Shown: positions 32,984 through 43,233, numbered from the stretch's first letter. The stretch is DNA of 64,000 nt from Pectobacterium betavasculorum (GCF_000749845.1 NZ_JQHM01000003.1:372001-436000); one strand, 5' to 3'. Program-made: numbers and translations. The notes: generated by a model from the sequence alone, not told the origin.

Positions 32984-34318
32984 TTATGCCGCTAACAGGT
33001 GTTCAATATGACATGCTGTTGCCAGTAATTCACCGTCACTACCATATGCGCCATCAATGTTTAACCCAACGGGTAGGTGGCTTGTCGGTGCTACCGGTAA
33101 TGTGATTGATGGCAGTGCGGCGTTGCTCGCTAGTTCTGTGTTGCGAACGATGCGTGCAAACAGATCGGGATTTGCCGAAGCGCTGAGGTGCGGCACGGCG
33201 CATGGGACTGTAGGATAAGCCAGAATATCGATCTGCTGTCTCACGAACATCTCCGCAACAGCGTCACGCAGTCTGGCTAGTGTGCCAAGCGCGGCGATAT
33301 AGTCCGTTGCGCTGCTAGAGTGCGCGCAGGACAAACCGCTGTGGATGAAGTGTCGTACCGCAGGATCGCAAATCTCGTTGATGACATCGTTAATCCGATG
33401 ACCCCATCCCTGTTCCAGCAGCGCGCGCGGGAAATCGGTCAGAAATTCATAGCGCGGTAGCGTAAAGACGATAGCGGAATTCAGCGCGTTGATGGGGCGA
33501 TCGTCAATGGCGACACACTCATATCCCTCACGAGTCAGGCGATCCAGTGCGCGCTGGCAATGCATGCGTACCTCGTCATCCAATGCTGACCACATCGTCG
33601 TTGGTAGCCCGATACGGCATGGCATTTTGTGAAGCGGCCTATCGGTATGCATCAAGATACGTTGCAGAAAACGGGCATCCTCCGCCGTGCGCGTCAATAA
33701 TCCGGGCGTGTCTTTCGTGCGTGATACGGGGATGATGCCCTCAGACGTAAAACATCCCGTTGTAGGACGGAAGCCAGTGATGCCGCAAAATGCAGCAGGG
33801 ATGCGTACGGATCCCCCGGTATCAGTACCGACGGCGACCGGCACAATCCCTGCAGCTACTGCCGCGGCACTCCCGCCGCTGCTTCCTCCGGCGCAGTAAC
33901 CGGGGGCTGCCGGATTGCCGACTGCGCCAAAATGAAGATTGAGAGAAGTGACTCCGCAGGAAAGTTCGTGCATGTTCGTTTTGCCTGCCACGATGGCGCC
34001 GTGCATTGCAAAGCGTTTGACAATATCCGCATCGTATTTGGCCATACAGTCAGCCATGCCGGGCGTTCCCGCTGTTAACCGGTAACCGACGACGCTGATA
34101 TTGTCTTTGTAGGCAACAGGCAACGCGAAGAGTGGTTTGCCACGGTTAGCCGGATCTGGCTTCGTTGACATCATCTCTCCATCAACCGAGGGGATGAAAA
34201 TGCTCAGATGTTGTTGCTTTTGGGCCGACTGGTGAACATGTGCACGCATTTCTTCGGTACTGAGGGTGCCCGTATTTAACGCGTGACAGAGCGATTGAAG
34301 CGATAGGTTTGAGATCAT
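32984..34318 (-). CDS. iaaH: Indoleacetamide hydrolase (amidase)
   Basis: A 444-residue amidase-signature enzyme with Lys71 (VAYKDNIS), cis-Ser146 in [14 protein letters not shown] and nucleophile Ser170 in [12 protein letters not shown]. The Ser-Ser spacing of 24 is the family norm. Placed 27 bp behind a recognisable tryptophan 2-monooxygenase, it is assigned as the second enzyme of the indole-3-acetamide pathway, releasing indole-3-acetic acid and ammonia. An AGGAG ribosome-binding site lies upstream of the ATG at 34318. Amidases are functionally broad, so the specific substrate rests on the partnership with iaaM. Confidence 0.88.
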   Translation of the reverse strand: MISNLSLQSLCHALNTGTLSTEEMRAHVHQSAQKQQHLSIFIPSVDGEMMSTKPDPANRGKPLFALPVAYKDNISVVGYRLTAGTPGMADCMAKYDADIVKRFAMHGAIVAGKTNMHELSCGVTSLNLHFGAVGNPAAPGYCAGGSSGGSAAAVAAGIVPVAVGTDTGGSVRIPAAFCGITGFRPTTGCFTSEGIIPVSRTKDTPGLLTRTAEDARFLQRILMHTDRPLHKMPCRIGLPTTMWSALDDEVRMHCQRALDRLTREGYECVAIDDRPINALNSAIVFTLPRYEFLTDFPRALLEQGWGHRINDVINEICDPAVRHFIHSGLSCAHSSSATDYIAALGTLARLRDAVAEMFVRQQIDILAYPTVPCAVPHLSASANPDLFARIVRNTELASNAALPSITLPVAPTSHLPVGLNIDGAYGSDGELLATACHIEHLLAA

Positions 34319-34345
34319 GTTTTTTCTCCTGAAATACCATGATGC

Positions 34346-36034
34346 CTAGTAACGGTACGCGGGTTGCACCGCGTCTAGTGGGTTACCCTCAACCAACTGT
34401 CCTCCAGTACTGCGAATGACTGCACAAGCGCTATTCAGGGCAGTTTGTACGGCACCTTCACCCCATCCGCCAGTAAATGAACAGCCACAGCCAGCCAGAT
34501 AAATACCGGGATCGGTATGCGGGGAATTGGCATCCTGAAACTGAAAAAATAGCCGCTGCGAATAGCTATCTTCACCAGGGTAATTTAGCTTAAAGGCACC
34601 TAGCGCATGTGGGTCGGTCAGCCAGTCGTGATGCAAGACATAGCGGTCATAATCGTTATTCAGCGGGATGAGGTGGCGGGCGAATTCCGGGAATGCTGCC
34701 ATTAAATCGTTGGTTAAATAGTGACAACGCTCCGTTTTATTCGTCAGACTCAATAGCTTGTGCGAATCATCCTCCCAGGTATAACTCAGCAGCACGACGC
34801 CGTGTCCTTCCGGGTTGTCTGGCTCATAGTCTAGGCAATAGACACCGCGTACCAGACCATCAGATTGAATGGTGACGGGCAAAGCATGTTGGAGCCAGAA
34901 TTTATTGCGAGTAAGGATAAATAATTTCGATGACCCCGTAAGGTGTGTCTCTTTTAAGGCACGCAAGACATCATGATTGAAAAACATATTGCTTCGGGTC
35001 AGGTTATGCACGACCTGCATGGTACGCGGACTGCTAGTGACGATCACGCGATCAAACTGCTGCTCGTCATCTTGTTCAAATTTCAGCGCTATTTTTCCGT
35101 CCACTTTATCTATCTGTTTCACGGTGCGGAAATGGATGTGCTCTCTCAGGGGATGACCGTCAATGTTTTGAGAGAGCAACTGGTCAATGAGCCTGGATAT
35201 TCCACCGACGACTAAGCGTTGATCGACTTCGTAACCATTTACAACCAACCGCATAATTTCAATAAACCCTGCCTGATAAACAGGAAGAAAGCCCCCGGAA
35301 CCAATGCCTAATGAACCAAAAAGTGCAAAATCATCCGGTTTTTTCCAGCGTTTACGGCCGGGTGGATTATCGCCACTGAAAATCAAGGCGATCGCCGAAT
35401 AGAAGGAATAATCGCCGAAAGCATCGATCCACGCCTGCCAGGCGGCTTGAACCTCCTTGAAGCGTCGCGCCTGCAGCAGTGATGTGATCGTCAACGGGGG
35501 GACAAGTTGTTGGCCGTTATGTGTATAGCCTTCTTGTAGCAAAGCGTGCCAGCCTTCATAAACATGCTGGAATAGCGTTGGTGGTTTTTCACCTGCGGGC
35601 CAGTAATAGCGTTGACCACGGTAGTCCAGCTCAGTATCCACGATGCCAGGATCGGGGAAGGCTGAAGATGTCGCAATATGGAATTTATCAAGGTAGTGAA
35701 ACAAACATGTCTCGCTGGACGGAAAGCGCATCGCGCCCATTTCGGCAATTAAATTGGGCAAGTTGGGATCGAAGTGTTGCGACCAGATTCTGCCGCCAAT
35801 GCGATCGCGCGCTTCAAACACGGTGATGTCACGTACGCCGGCACGCAGTAATTCGAATGCGGTAACCAGCCCGCTTAACCCTGCACCGACGATTGCGATG
35901 CGGGGTGGTGTCACGTTTGCAGGAAACGATCCGATGGCACCGTATGCTTCTATTTGCTCAAGGAACGCGGCGTAGTCAAATAGTTGGTCGACGCACGGCA
36001 TTCCATTTATCGTGCGGAAGTTGCTTTTCTGCAT
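34346..36034 (-). CDS. iaaM: Tryptophan 2-monooxygenase
   Basis: A 562-residue flavin amine oxidase whose sequence closely follows IaaM of gall-forming Pseudomonas savastanoi and Pantoea. It has the dinucleotide-binding motif IVGAGLSG (48-55), FEARDRIGGR (73-82), EMGAMRFP (98-105, with the substrate-carboxylate Arg103), LFGSLGIGSGGFLPV, LTGSSKLFILTR and the C-terminal AGCGCSFTGGWGEGAVQTALNS. It oxidatively decarboxylates L-tryptophan to indole-3-acetamide. It is first gene of an iaaM-iaaH operon (AAGGA ribosome-binding site), divergent from a carboxyltransferase gene. It lies between gudP and gudX, which suggests horizontal acquisition. Confidence 0.95.
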   Translation of the reverse strand: MQKSNFRTINGMPCVDQLFDYAAFLEQIEAYGAIGSFPANVTPPRIAIVGAGLSGLVTAFELLRAGVRDITVFEARDRIGGRIWSQHFDPNLPNLIAEMGAMRFPSSETCLFHYLDKFHIATSSAFPDPGIVDTELDYRGQRYYWPAGEKPPTLFQHVYEGWHALLQEGYTHNGQQLVPPLTITSLLQARRFKEVQAAWQAWIDAFGDYSFYSAIALIFSGDNPPGRKRWKKPDDFALFGSLGIGSGGFLPVYQAGFIEIMRLVVNGYEVDQRLVVGGISRLIDQLLSQNIDGHPLREHIHFRTVKQIDKVDGKIALKFEQDDEQQFDRVIVTSSPRTMQVVHNLTRSNMFFNHDVLRALKETHLTGSSKLFILTRNKFWLQHALPVTIQSDGLVRGVYCLDYEPDNPEGHGVVLLSYTWEDDSHKLLSLTNKTERCHYLTNDLMAAFPEFARHLIPLNNDYDRYVLHHDWLTDPHALGAFKLNYPGEDSYSQRLFFQFQDANSPHTDPGIYLAGCGCSFTGGWGEGAVQTALNSACAVIRSTGGQLVEGNPLDAVQPAYRY

Positions 36035-36493
36035 AGGTTTTCCTTAACGTTATGATGAAATATGAATAAATTAATAACTAGTGTGCTAATTATTAAGGGG
36101 TCAATTTATGATTCTTGTTTGTCGTTACGTGTATATTGCAGATGCATCGTATGAAATGCTAATGTTTTGTTATGCTATGATAATGCTTATTATATTATTA
36201 GCAGGGTAAACGTATTGATGGTGGTTCTTTATGTCATTAAAAAATCGATGAAATATCATAGGGAACGTAAGATAAAAGCATTTTTAAGCATAAAGTAAAT
36301 TACTTGACGTGGAGTGTGTAAATATACAGGTTTTATTAAGTTTGATAATAAGTAGTTATGTGTTCGCTTGCATGGATAAATTCAGATGATTTATTTTTTG
36401 CTGTTTTTCTCCAGGTTAAGCCTGTTTTTTAATTGAGCCATATCGCTTGTTACATGGTGAGTCTTTTTTCTTATATTTAAAAATAGGTGTTAC
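36035..36493. promoter_or_regulatory. AT-rich divergent promoter region between iaaM and the carboxyltransferase gene
   Basis: 459 bp without a convincing gene. It is markedly richer in A and T than the flanks (for example TAATAACTAGTGTGCTAATTATTAAG and several TATAAT-like runs), typical of an acquired, silencer-bound regulatory region. Exact promoters cannot be assigned by eye. Confidence 0.45.
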
Positions 36494-37861
36494 ATGAATT
36501 GTAGCGAGGAAAGGATAAAGCATTTGTTAGATTGCCAGAGTTTCTGTGCACATTTTCCTTATCACGATACACATTTTATATGTGGCGAAGGAACGATTAA
36601 CCAGCAGCCTGTTTTCATTATTATGAGTCGGGGGGAAGACTGTGATTTTAATGTACTCTGGCAATGGAAAACGATTGACCATATTATTCAGACGACGGAG
36701 CGTGCTGCTGTTTCTGGTGTGCCGTTAATCTATATTCAGGATAAGTTAGGGGGGATCGACACTCATTTCGACACCACAAATGTGTTTTCGGAAGATATGT
36801 CTTCACTCCTGCTCTCCCCATCGGGAATGGGAAAGGTCAGCGCGTCGTTGGCCCGCTTCGCACATCGCAATGTGCTTATCTCCGTGATCCTTGGGCCGAC
36901 CTCAGGACCTTTGGCTCTGCCGCTTATGCTGGCTGACCTGGTATTTATGACGGATCGTGGCGCGTTCTGTATGGGGCGGCCTGATATGGTCAAAGCGATG
37001 CTTGCCGAAGCGTCAGATCTCTACAGTTTGGGTGGCGCGACGATGCATGCGAGACATTCGGGTCAGGTTCAATGTGTTTTTGAAACGGAGACGGTATTAT
37101 TCTCTCGTTTACGAACGCTATTCTCTTTACTTTTTCCACGACAGCACACTATTAATTTTACTCAGCCAGATGAGGTGGATGTTGATACTATTATTCCGAC
37201 GGATCATCGAGTCCCCTATGACATGCATCGTTTATTATCGGTGTTTATTGATAAAGAAAGTTTTTTTGAGTGTAGCCCTGATTACGCTCAGGAGGTGATA
37301 ACGGGATGGGCGAAAGTTCAGGGTAATCCATTCATTATTATTGCCAATAATCCCAAATATAAAGGTGGTGCGATTCACAGACAGTCTGCAACCAAAATGG
37401 TTCGGATGATTAATCTCGCGGCCAAGTGCCGTACGCCCATTCTCTTTATTGCGGATGTTCCAGGGTTTATGATCGGTAAAATAGCTGAGAGTAGTGGAAT
37501 ATTTTTAGCCGCAGCGGAGCTTTTCAAGGCTCACGTTAATTGTGAGGTCCCAAAGCTGTTTTTAGTCGCCAGAAAAGCTTACACAGGCGGCGTTTTTGCA
37601 CTTGGGGGACCTGGATTTAATCCCACTGCTGTTTTGGCTTATCCTCAGGCGAATGTCGGTGTCTATAGCGTGGAAACAATAAATAAGATTATGACGGCAT
37701 CCCTTAATGAGCGAGAGCATCATATTCTTGCTACACTCAAAGCTGAAGTTTCTCATCCTGAGCGATTAAAAGACAAAGGACTGCTAACGGATGTTATTAC
37801 TATTTCTCAGACCAGAGAGAAAATTATGACGTATTTATTTTCTGACTCTGCCAATCTTTAG
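36494..37861 (+). CDS. Carboxyltransferase-domain protein (acyl-CoA carboxylase beta-like), divergent
   Basis: 455 residues with two crotonase-fold halves, as in propionyl/methylcrotonyl-CoA carboxylase beta subunits. The N-terminal half has RIKHLLDCQSF, GEGTINQQPVFII and ILGPTSGPLALPL. The C-terminal half has NNPKYKGGAIHRQSATKMVRMI, FIADVPGFMIG and VARKAYTGGVFALGGPG. It is about 50-60 residues shorter than typical PCC-beta at the N-terminus. The usual SGGARIQE and CAGGAVYSPA oxyanion loops are replaced by KLGGIDTH and TSGPLALPLM. No biotin carboxylase or biotin carrier gene is nearby, so it either borrows partners, decarboxylates, or does something else. It shares a divergent AT-rich promoter region with iaaM-iaaH; a link to auxin chemistry is speculation. 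Confidence 0.75.
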   Translation: MNCSEERIKHLLDCQSFCAHFPYHDTHFICGEGTINQQPVFIIMSRGEDCDFNVLWQWKTIDHIIQTTERAAVSGVPLIYIQDKLGGIDTHFDTTNVFSEDMSSLLLSPSGMGKVSASLARFAHRNVLISVILGPTSGPLALPLMLADLVFMTDRGAFCMGRPDMVKAMLAEASDLYSLGGATMHARHSGQVQCVFETETVLFSRLRTLFSLLFPRQHTINFTQPDEVDVDTIIPTDHRVPYDMHRLLSVFIDKESFFECSPDYAQEVITGWAKVQGNPFIIIANNPKYKGGAIHRQSATKMVRMINLAAKCRTPILFIADVPGFMIGKIAESSGIFLAAAELFKAHVNCEVPKLFLVARKAYTGGVFALGGPGFNPTAVLAYPQANVGVYSVETINKIMTASLNEREHHILATLKAEVSHPERLKDKGLLTDVITISQTREKIMTYLFSDSANL

Positions 37862-38087
37862 CTTCTGCCACAATAGCGATGTCGATAGAATAAGCCAGCC
37901 AAATAAATAATAGCCGGGAAGACGAGCATTATGTGTAACGTATGCTCGCTAATCCGGTGACTGAACACTGCCGTCTAGCTCCATCATGATGTAGACGCTA
38001 TGCCATAGCGGTGGCATTTTCATTTCTGAAATATCATTGGGATGGCACCTATTTTACCCTTTGAAGAGATAAATTCGCTTTTCCCGG

Positions 38088-38304
38088 TTTTCGTGAAACA
38101 CCTCCCATTGTATTGTGATAATGACATATTTAATCTGCGTTTTGACGGGGAATGCTGTGCTATTGCCCAATGAGTTGTGAAATAAGAAAACTTATACTTT
38201 TTTACGGAGGTTGGTTAGGCGGCACGGATTACGACACTGCTTTACCGATCGTTTTATTCCGGTATTAAGGTTGTTATACCTGTTTTTATTCTGATAACCC
38301 TACA
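38088..38304 (+). promoter_or_regulatory. Control region upstream of gudX with three blocks shared with gudP
   Basis: TTTTCGTGAAACACCTC at 38088-38104 and ATTCTGATAACCCTACA at 38288-38304 are 17/17 identical to blocks upstream of gudP. AATGCTGTGCT...AATGAG at 38151-38174 is a diverged third block at the same 63-bp spacing from the first. The remaining parts of 37862-38365 hold no gene. Confidence 0.6.
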
Positions 38305-38365
38305 AGCATTGTTTATTTCAAATCAGAGTAAAAACAAGGTCGCGCTAATAAAGTAGGAAAACAAC

Positions 38366-38512
38366 ATGAAATCATCTACTGGTGCACCATCTGTTTTTTA
38401 TTTCTGTATGACAGAATTATTTTCACCTGCCTCAGCGCGCACCTGCGTTGTGGCAGACATCGGAAACCTAAGCGTCAACCCTGTGCGCTCCATTCATGAC
38501 GGGAGCCTGTAA
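38366..38512 (+). CDS. 48-codon leader ORF overlapping gudX
   Basis: An ATG at 38366 with a TAGGA ribosome-binding site opens a 48-codon frame ([18 protein letters not shown] ... SIHDGSL) whose TAA overlaps the gudX ATG by one base (TAATG). The placement suggests translational coupling. No homology is recognised. It could be a remnant left by rearrangement between gudP and gudX, or a regulatory leader peptide. Confidence 0.45.
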   Translation: MKSSTGAPSVFYFCMTELFSPASARTCVVADIGNLSVNPVRSIHDGSL

Positions 38513-39864
38513 TGACCAACTTTTCAGCGACTCCTGTAATTACCAACATGAAAGTCATCCCCGTTGCGGGCTATGACAGCATGCTGCTGAACATCGGTGG
38601 CGCACATGGTGCTTACTTCACGCGTAATATCGTGATTTTAACCGACAGCGCCGGGCATACGGGGGTTGGCGAAGCGCCCGGTGGCGAAGTCATTTACAAC
38701 ACGCTGGTCGAGGCCATTCCCCGCGTGAAGGGCGAACAAATTGCCCGCATGAACCGTTTGGTTCATGACATTCACATCGGCAACCAATCTTCGGATTTTG
38801 ATTCTTTCGGCAAGGGCGCGTGGACGTTTGAGCTGCGTGTGAATGCGGTGGCGGCTCTCGAAGCGGCACTGCTCGACCTGTTGGGGCAATTTTTGGGTGT
38901 CCCCGTTGCTGAACTGCTGGGGCCGGGTAAGCAGCGTGATGAAGTTACCGTGCTCGGTTATCTGTTCTATATCGGCGACCGCACGAAGACGGATTTACCC
39001 TATTTATCAGGTGAGAAAGTATCGGGTGAAAAAGGCAAGCACGAGTGGTATCACCTGCGTCACCAACAGGCTATGGATAGCGAGGCGATTGTGCGTCTGG
39101 CCGAAGCGACCACCGACCGCTATGGATTTAAAGATTTCAAACTCAAGGGGGGCGTGCTGCCCGGTGAGCAGGAAATCGATGCTGTGAAGGCGTTGAAAAA
39201 ACGATTCCCGGATGCCCGTATTACCGTCGATCCAAACGGTGCCTGGCTGCTGGACGAAGCGATAGATTTGTGCAAAGACATGACGGGCATTCTGACCTAT
39301 GCAGAAGACCCGTGTGGTGCCGAGCAAGGTTTCTCCGGCCGTGAGGTGATGGCTGAGTTCCGCCGTGCTACTGGGCTGCCAGTAGCGACCAACATGATTG
39401 CCACCAACTGGCGTGAAATGAACCATGCCGTGATGTTGCAGGCGGTCGATATCCCGCTGGCCGATCCGCATTTCTGGACGATGCACGGTGCGGTGCGCGT
39501 CGCCCAGTTATGTGATGAGTGGGGTCTGACATGGGGCTGCCATTCAAATAACCATTTCGATATCTCTCTGGCGATGTTCACGCATGTAGGTGCAGCGGCG
39601 CCGGGTAACCCGACGGCGATTGATACGCACTGGATTTGGCAGGAAGGGCAGCATCTGACCAAAGAGCCGCTGCAAATCATCAACGGTAAAATTAAGGTGC
39701 CAGATCGTCCCGGTCTGGGGATTGAGCTGGATATGGAACAGGTCATGAAAGCTCACGATCTGTACAAAAAATTACCGAGCGGGGCACGTAATGATGCCGC
39801 AGCCATGCAGTACCTGATTCCGGGCTGGAAATTTGATCGTAAACGCCCGGTTTTTGGCCGCTAA
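38512..39864 (+). CDS. gudX: Glucarate dehydratase-related protein GudX
   Basis: A 450-residue enolase-superfamily protein ([39 protein letters not shown]) closely related to E. coli GudX and ending [12 protein letters not shown]. Catalytic elements of glucarate dehydratase are retained: FKLKGG (KxK), [20 protein letters not shown] and [11 protein letters not shown]. The E. coli paralogue acts on glucarate only poorly, so the physiological role is unclear. It is first enzyme gene of gudX-gudD-garL-garR-garK. Confidence 0.94.
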   Translation: MTNFSATPVITNMKVIPVAGYDSMLLNIGGAHGAYFTRNIVILTDSAGHTGVGEAPGGEVIYNTLVEAIPRVKGEQIARMNRLVHDIHIGNQSSDFDSFGKGAWTFELRVNAVAALEAALLDLLGQFLGVPVAELLGPGKQRDEVTVLGYLFYIGDRTKTDLPYLSGEKVSGEKGKHEWYHLRHQQAMDSEAIVRLAEATTDRYGFKDFKLKGGVLPGEQEIDAVKALKKRFPDARITVDPNGAWLLDEAIDLCKDMTGILTYAEDPCGAEQGFSGREVMAEFRRATGLPVATNMIATNWREMNHAVMLQAVDIPLADPHFWTMHGAVRVAQLCDEWGLTWGCHSNNHFDISLAMFTHVGAAAPGNPTAIDTHWIWQEGQHLTKEPLQIINGKIKVPDRPGLGIELDMEQVMKAHDLYKKLPSGARNDAAAMQYLIPGWKFDRKRPVFGR

Positions 39865-39901
39865 CCCTACAGAGAAAAATTAGAGAGATAAGGATAAGAA
39901 A

Positions 39902-41242
39902 ATGACGTTGCAAAATTCAACTCCGGTTATTACCCACATGCAGGTTATTCCGGTTGCAGGTCACGACAGTATGCTGCTCAACCTGAGTGGCGCACATGCA
40001 CCCTATTTCACTCGCAACATTGTGATTCTGAAAGATAACGCTGGGAATACCGGTGTCGGTGAAATTCCCGGCGGTGAGAAAATCCGTCAGACGCTGGAGG
40101 ATGCTGCCGCACTGGTGGTGGGTAAAACGCTGGGCGAATACAAAAACGTGATGACGGCAGTGCGTGCGCAGTTCTCTGACCGTGACTCCTCTGGACGCGG
40201 TTTGCAGACGTTCGATCTGCGTATCACCATCCATGTCGTCACGGGGATAGAAGCCGCCATGCTCGATCTGTTGGGGCAATTCCTCAATGTCAGCGTGGCC
40301 TCGCTGCTGGGCGATGGCCAACAGCGTGATGCGGTAGAAATGCTGGGTTATCTGTTCTACATCGGCGATCGTAATAAAACCGATCTGCCTTACCAGAATC
40401 AGACGAACGAGAAGTGCGACTGGTATCGTTTGCGTCACGAAGAAGCTCTGTCACCAGAAACCATCGTGCGTCTGGCTGAAGCCGCGTATGAAAAATACGG
40501 ATTCAATGATTTCAAACTGAAAGGCGGCGTACTGGCCGGTAGCGAAGAAGCCGAAGCGGTAACTGCGCTGGCTAAACGTTTCCCGCAGGCGCGCATTACG
40601 CTAGACCCGAACGGTGCCTGGTCGCTGGATGAAGCCATCGGTCTGGGCAAACAACTGCGCGGCGTACTGGCGTATGCAGAAGATCCGTGCGGCGCGGAAC
40701 AAGGTTTCTCCGGTCGTGAAGTGATGGCTGAGTTCCGCCGTGCGACTGGTCTGCCTACCGCGACTAACATGATCGCTACCGACTGGCGACAAATGGGTCA
40801 CACGATTTCTCTGCAATCGGTCGATATTCCGTTGGCCGATCCGCACTTCTGGACAATGCAAGGCTCCGTACGTGTGGCGCAGATGTGCCACGAATGGGGC
40901 TTGACCTGGGGTTCTCACTCCAATAACCACTTTGATATTTCACTGGCCATGTTTACTCAGGTCGCTGCGGCGGCACCGGGCAAGATTACGGCAATTGATA
41001 CGCACTGGATCTGGCAGGAAGGCAACCAACGCCTGACGAAAGAACCGTTGCAGATTGTTGGCGGCATGGTGGAAGTGCCGAAGAAACCGGGTCTGGGCGT
41101 TGAGCTGGATATGGATCAGGTAATGAAAGCACACGAACTGTATAAAAACATGGGATTAGGCGCACGTAACGACGCAATGGGAATGCAGTACCTTATTCCT
41201 GAATGGACATTTGATAATAAACGTCCGTGTCTGGTTCGCTAA
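39902..41242 (+). CDS. gudD: Glucarate dehydratase
   Basis: 446 residues, tandem paralogue of gudX 37 bp downstream. The enolase-superfamily active site is intact: FKLKGGV (two lysines), DPNGAW, AEDPCG metal ligands, TNMIATDW and the [10 protein letters not shown] histidine-asparagine pair. It dehydrates D-glucarate (and L-idarate) to 5-dehydro-4-deoxy-D-glucarate, the substrate of the next gene product GarL. A strong GATAAGGATAAG ribosome-binding region precedes the ATG. Confidence 0.96.
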   Translation: MTLQNSTPVITHMQVIPVAGHDSMLLNLSGAHAPYFTRNIVILKDNAGNTGVGEIPGGEKIRQTLEDAAALVVGKTLGEYKNVMTAVRAQFSDRDSSGRGLQTFDLRITIHVVTGIEAAMLDLLGQFLNVSVASLLGDGQQRDAVEMLGYLFYIGDRNKTDLPYQNQTNEKCDWYRLRHEEALSPETIVRLAEAAYEKYGFNDFKLKGGVLAGSEEAEAVTALAKRFPQARITLDPNGAWSLDEAIGLGKQLRGVLAYAEDPCGAEQGFSGREVMAEFRRATGLPTATNMIATDWRQMGHTISLQSVDIPLADPHFWTMQGSVRVAQMCHEWGLTWGSHSNNHFDISLAMFTQVAAAAPGKITAIDTHWIWQEGNQRLTKEPLQIVGGMVEVPKKPGLGVELDMDQVMKAHELYKNMGLGARNDAMGMQYLIPEWTFDNKRPCLVR

Positions 41243-41266
41243 CGTTTTGCTTTTCCGTTTTTTGAG

Positions 41267-41289
41267 CGCGCCGCTTCAGGTAAGCGGCG
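41267..41289 (+). other. Intercistronic stem-loop gudD-garL
   Basis: GCGCCGCTT-CAGGT-AAGCGGCGC is a perfect 9-bp GC-rich stem in the 69-bp gap. With no T-run behind it, it is more likely a message-stabilising or partial-attenuation structure than a terminator. Confidence 0.6.
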
Positions 41290-41311
41290 CTGGAATGACC
41301 GAGGATAAAAA

Positions 41312-42082
41312 ATGAAGACTCCGCTGTTACCTAACCGTTTTCGCCAAGATTTACAGCAGGGGAAAACGTTGATTGGCTGCTGGTGTGCGCTAGGCAACCC
41401 GATTTCAACTGAAGTGCTGGGGCTGGCGGGATTCGACTGGCTGGTGCTGGATGGAGAACATGCGCCTAACGATATCGTGACGTTTATTCCTCAGCTAATG
41501 GCGCTGAAAGGGAGTCACAGTGCACCTGTCGTTCGCCCGCCGTGCAATGAGCCGATCATCATCAAACGGCTGTTGGATATTGGGTTCAATAACTTCCTGA
41601 TTCCCTTTGTGGAAACGGCAGAAGAAGCCGCGCGTGCGGTTGCCTCCACCCGTTATCCGCCAGCGGGTATTCGCGGTGTTTCCGTGGCGCACCGTAGCAA
41701 TAGCTATGGCACCGAACCGGACTATTTCGCCAAGATTAACGACAACATTACCGTCGTAGTGCAAATCGAAAGCCAGGACGGCCTCGATAACCTGGATGCG
41801 ATCATCGCCGTTGACGGCGTAGACGGCGTATTTGTTGGCCCGAGCGATCTGTCTGCGGCATTGGGCTATCTCGGTCAGCCTAACCATCCTGATGTGCAGA
41901 AAGCGATTCGCCACATCTTCGATCGCGCTGCTGCGCATAACAAACCGTGCGGCATTCTGGCACCGGTTGAAGCCGACGCACGGCGCTATCTGGAATGGGG
42001 GGCAAGCTTCGTCGCGGTAGGAAGCGATCTGGGCGTGTTCCGCAGCGCGACGCAGGCGCTGAGCGACAAATACAAAAAATGA
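41312..42082 (+). CDS. garL: 5-keto-4-deoxy-D-glucarate aldolase
   Basis: 256 residues of the HpcH/HpaI aldolase family. [19 protein letters not shown] (substrate and metal region), [19 protein letters not shown] with the Glu metal ligand, and [15 protein letters not shown] are all visible. It cleaves 5-dehydro-4-deoxy-D-glucarate to pyruvate and tartronate semialdehyde. It follows gudD in the operon with a GAGGATAA ribosome-binding site. Confidence 0.95.
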   Translation: MKTPLLPNRFRQDLQQGKTLIGCWCALGNPISTEVLGLAGFDWLVLDGEHAPNDIVTFIPQLMALKGSHSAPVVRPPCNEPIIIKRLLDIGFNNFLIPFVETAEEAARAVASTRYPPAGIRGVSVAHRSNSYGTEPDYFAKINDNITVVVQIESQDGLDNLDAIIAVDGVDGVFVGPSDLSAALGYLGQPNHPDVQKAIRHIFDRAAAHNKPCGILAPVEADARRYLEWGASFVAVGSDLGVFRSATQALSDKYKK

Positions 42083-42172
42083 TTCAGTGATTCCGTTGCG
42101 AATCGGAGCCGTCATGGGACGGGGCCATCGTGAATTGAAGTGATATCTACATCAGACAATGAGGTTAGGGCG

Positions 42173-43057
42173 ATGAAAATTGGTTTTATTGGACTGGGCA
42201 TTATGGGAAAACCGATGAGTAAAAATCTGCTGAAAGCAGGTTACTCATTAGTCGTGATGGACAGAAATCTGGAAGCGGTCGCGGAAGTGGTTGCGGCAGG
42301 TGCGACGTCAGCTGAAACGCCGAAACAGGTTGCGGAACAGAGCGATGTCATCATCACCATGCTGCCTAACTCTCCACACGTTAAAGAGGTGGTGCTGGGT
42401 GAAAACGGCGTCATCGATGGAGCACGTGCCGGAAGCATTGTAGTGGATATGAGTTCAATCGCACCGCTTGCCAGCCGTGAAATTGCTGCTGTGCTGGCGG
42501 CGAAAGAGATCGCCATGCTGGATGCGCCGGTCAGCGGCGGTGAACCGAAAGCGATCGACGGCACGCTGTCCGTGATGGTCGGTGGTGATAAAGCGCAGTT
42601 TGATCGCTGCTTTGAAATTCTGAAATCAATGGCCGGTTCTGTTGTACATACTGGTGATATCGGTGCGGGCAACGTCACCAAACTGGCGAATCAGGTGATT
42701 GTGGCGCTGAATATTGCCGCTATGTCCGAAGCGCTGGTACTGGCGACGAAAGCAGGTGTTAATCCAGATTTGGTTTATCAGGCGATTCGCGGCGGGCTGG
42801 CGGGCAGCACCGTGCTGGATGCGAAAGCGCCGATGGTCATGGATCGTAACTTTAAGCCGGGTTTCCGCATCGATCTGCATATTAAAGATCTGGCGAATGC
42901 ACTGGATACCTCACACGGCGTTGGCGCACAGTTGCCGTTAACGGCGGCGGTGATGGAAATGATGCAGGCGCTGAAAGCGGACGATCTGGGATCGGCCGAC
43001 CATAGCGCACTGGCGTGTTACTACGAGAAGCTGGCCAAAGTAGAAGTCACGAGATAA
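42173..43057 (+). CDS. garR: Tartronate semialdehyde reductase (2-hydroxy-3-oxopropionate reductase)
   Basis: The start at 42173 (GAGGTTAGGG ribosome-binding site; MKIGFIGLGIMGKPMSKNLLKAG) gives 294 residues, the length of E. coli GarR; the in-frame ATG at 42140 is unnecessary. Rossmann motif GLGIMG, VSGGEPKAIDGTLSVMVGG, and the catalytic-lysine helix GAGNVTKLANQVIVALN are present. It reduces tartronate semialdehyde from GarL to D-glycerate with NAD(P)H. Confidence 0.95.
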   Translation: MKIGFIGLGIMGKPMSKNLLKAGYSLVVMDRNLEAVAEVVAAGATSAETPKQVAEQSDVIITMLPNSPHVKEVVLGENGVIDGARAGSIVVDMSSIAPLASREIAAVLAAKEIAMLDAPVSGGEPKAIDGTLSVMVGGDKAQFDRCFEILKSMAGSVVHTGDIGAGNVTKLANQVIVALNIAAMSEALVLATKAGVNPDLVYQAIRGGLAGSTVLDAKAPMVMDRNFKPGFRIDLHIKDLANALDTSHGVGAQLPLTAAVMEMMQALKADDLGSADHSALACYYEKLAKVEVTR

Positions 43058-43233
43058 CCCGTGAAGCGATAGTCACGAGGCTGGCACTGTGTGTCAGCCG
43101 ACTGGCAGATAATCATTCTGATCTACCCAAGAGATTTCAGGATCTCTGCCCTGAGAATTGGTGGGTATAAGCGCTATTTCATGAGCGCGCGGATTATTGA
43201 TGCAATCGGAACGTTGATGAAATCGGATCGTTT

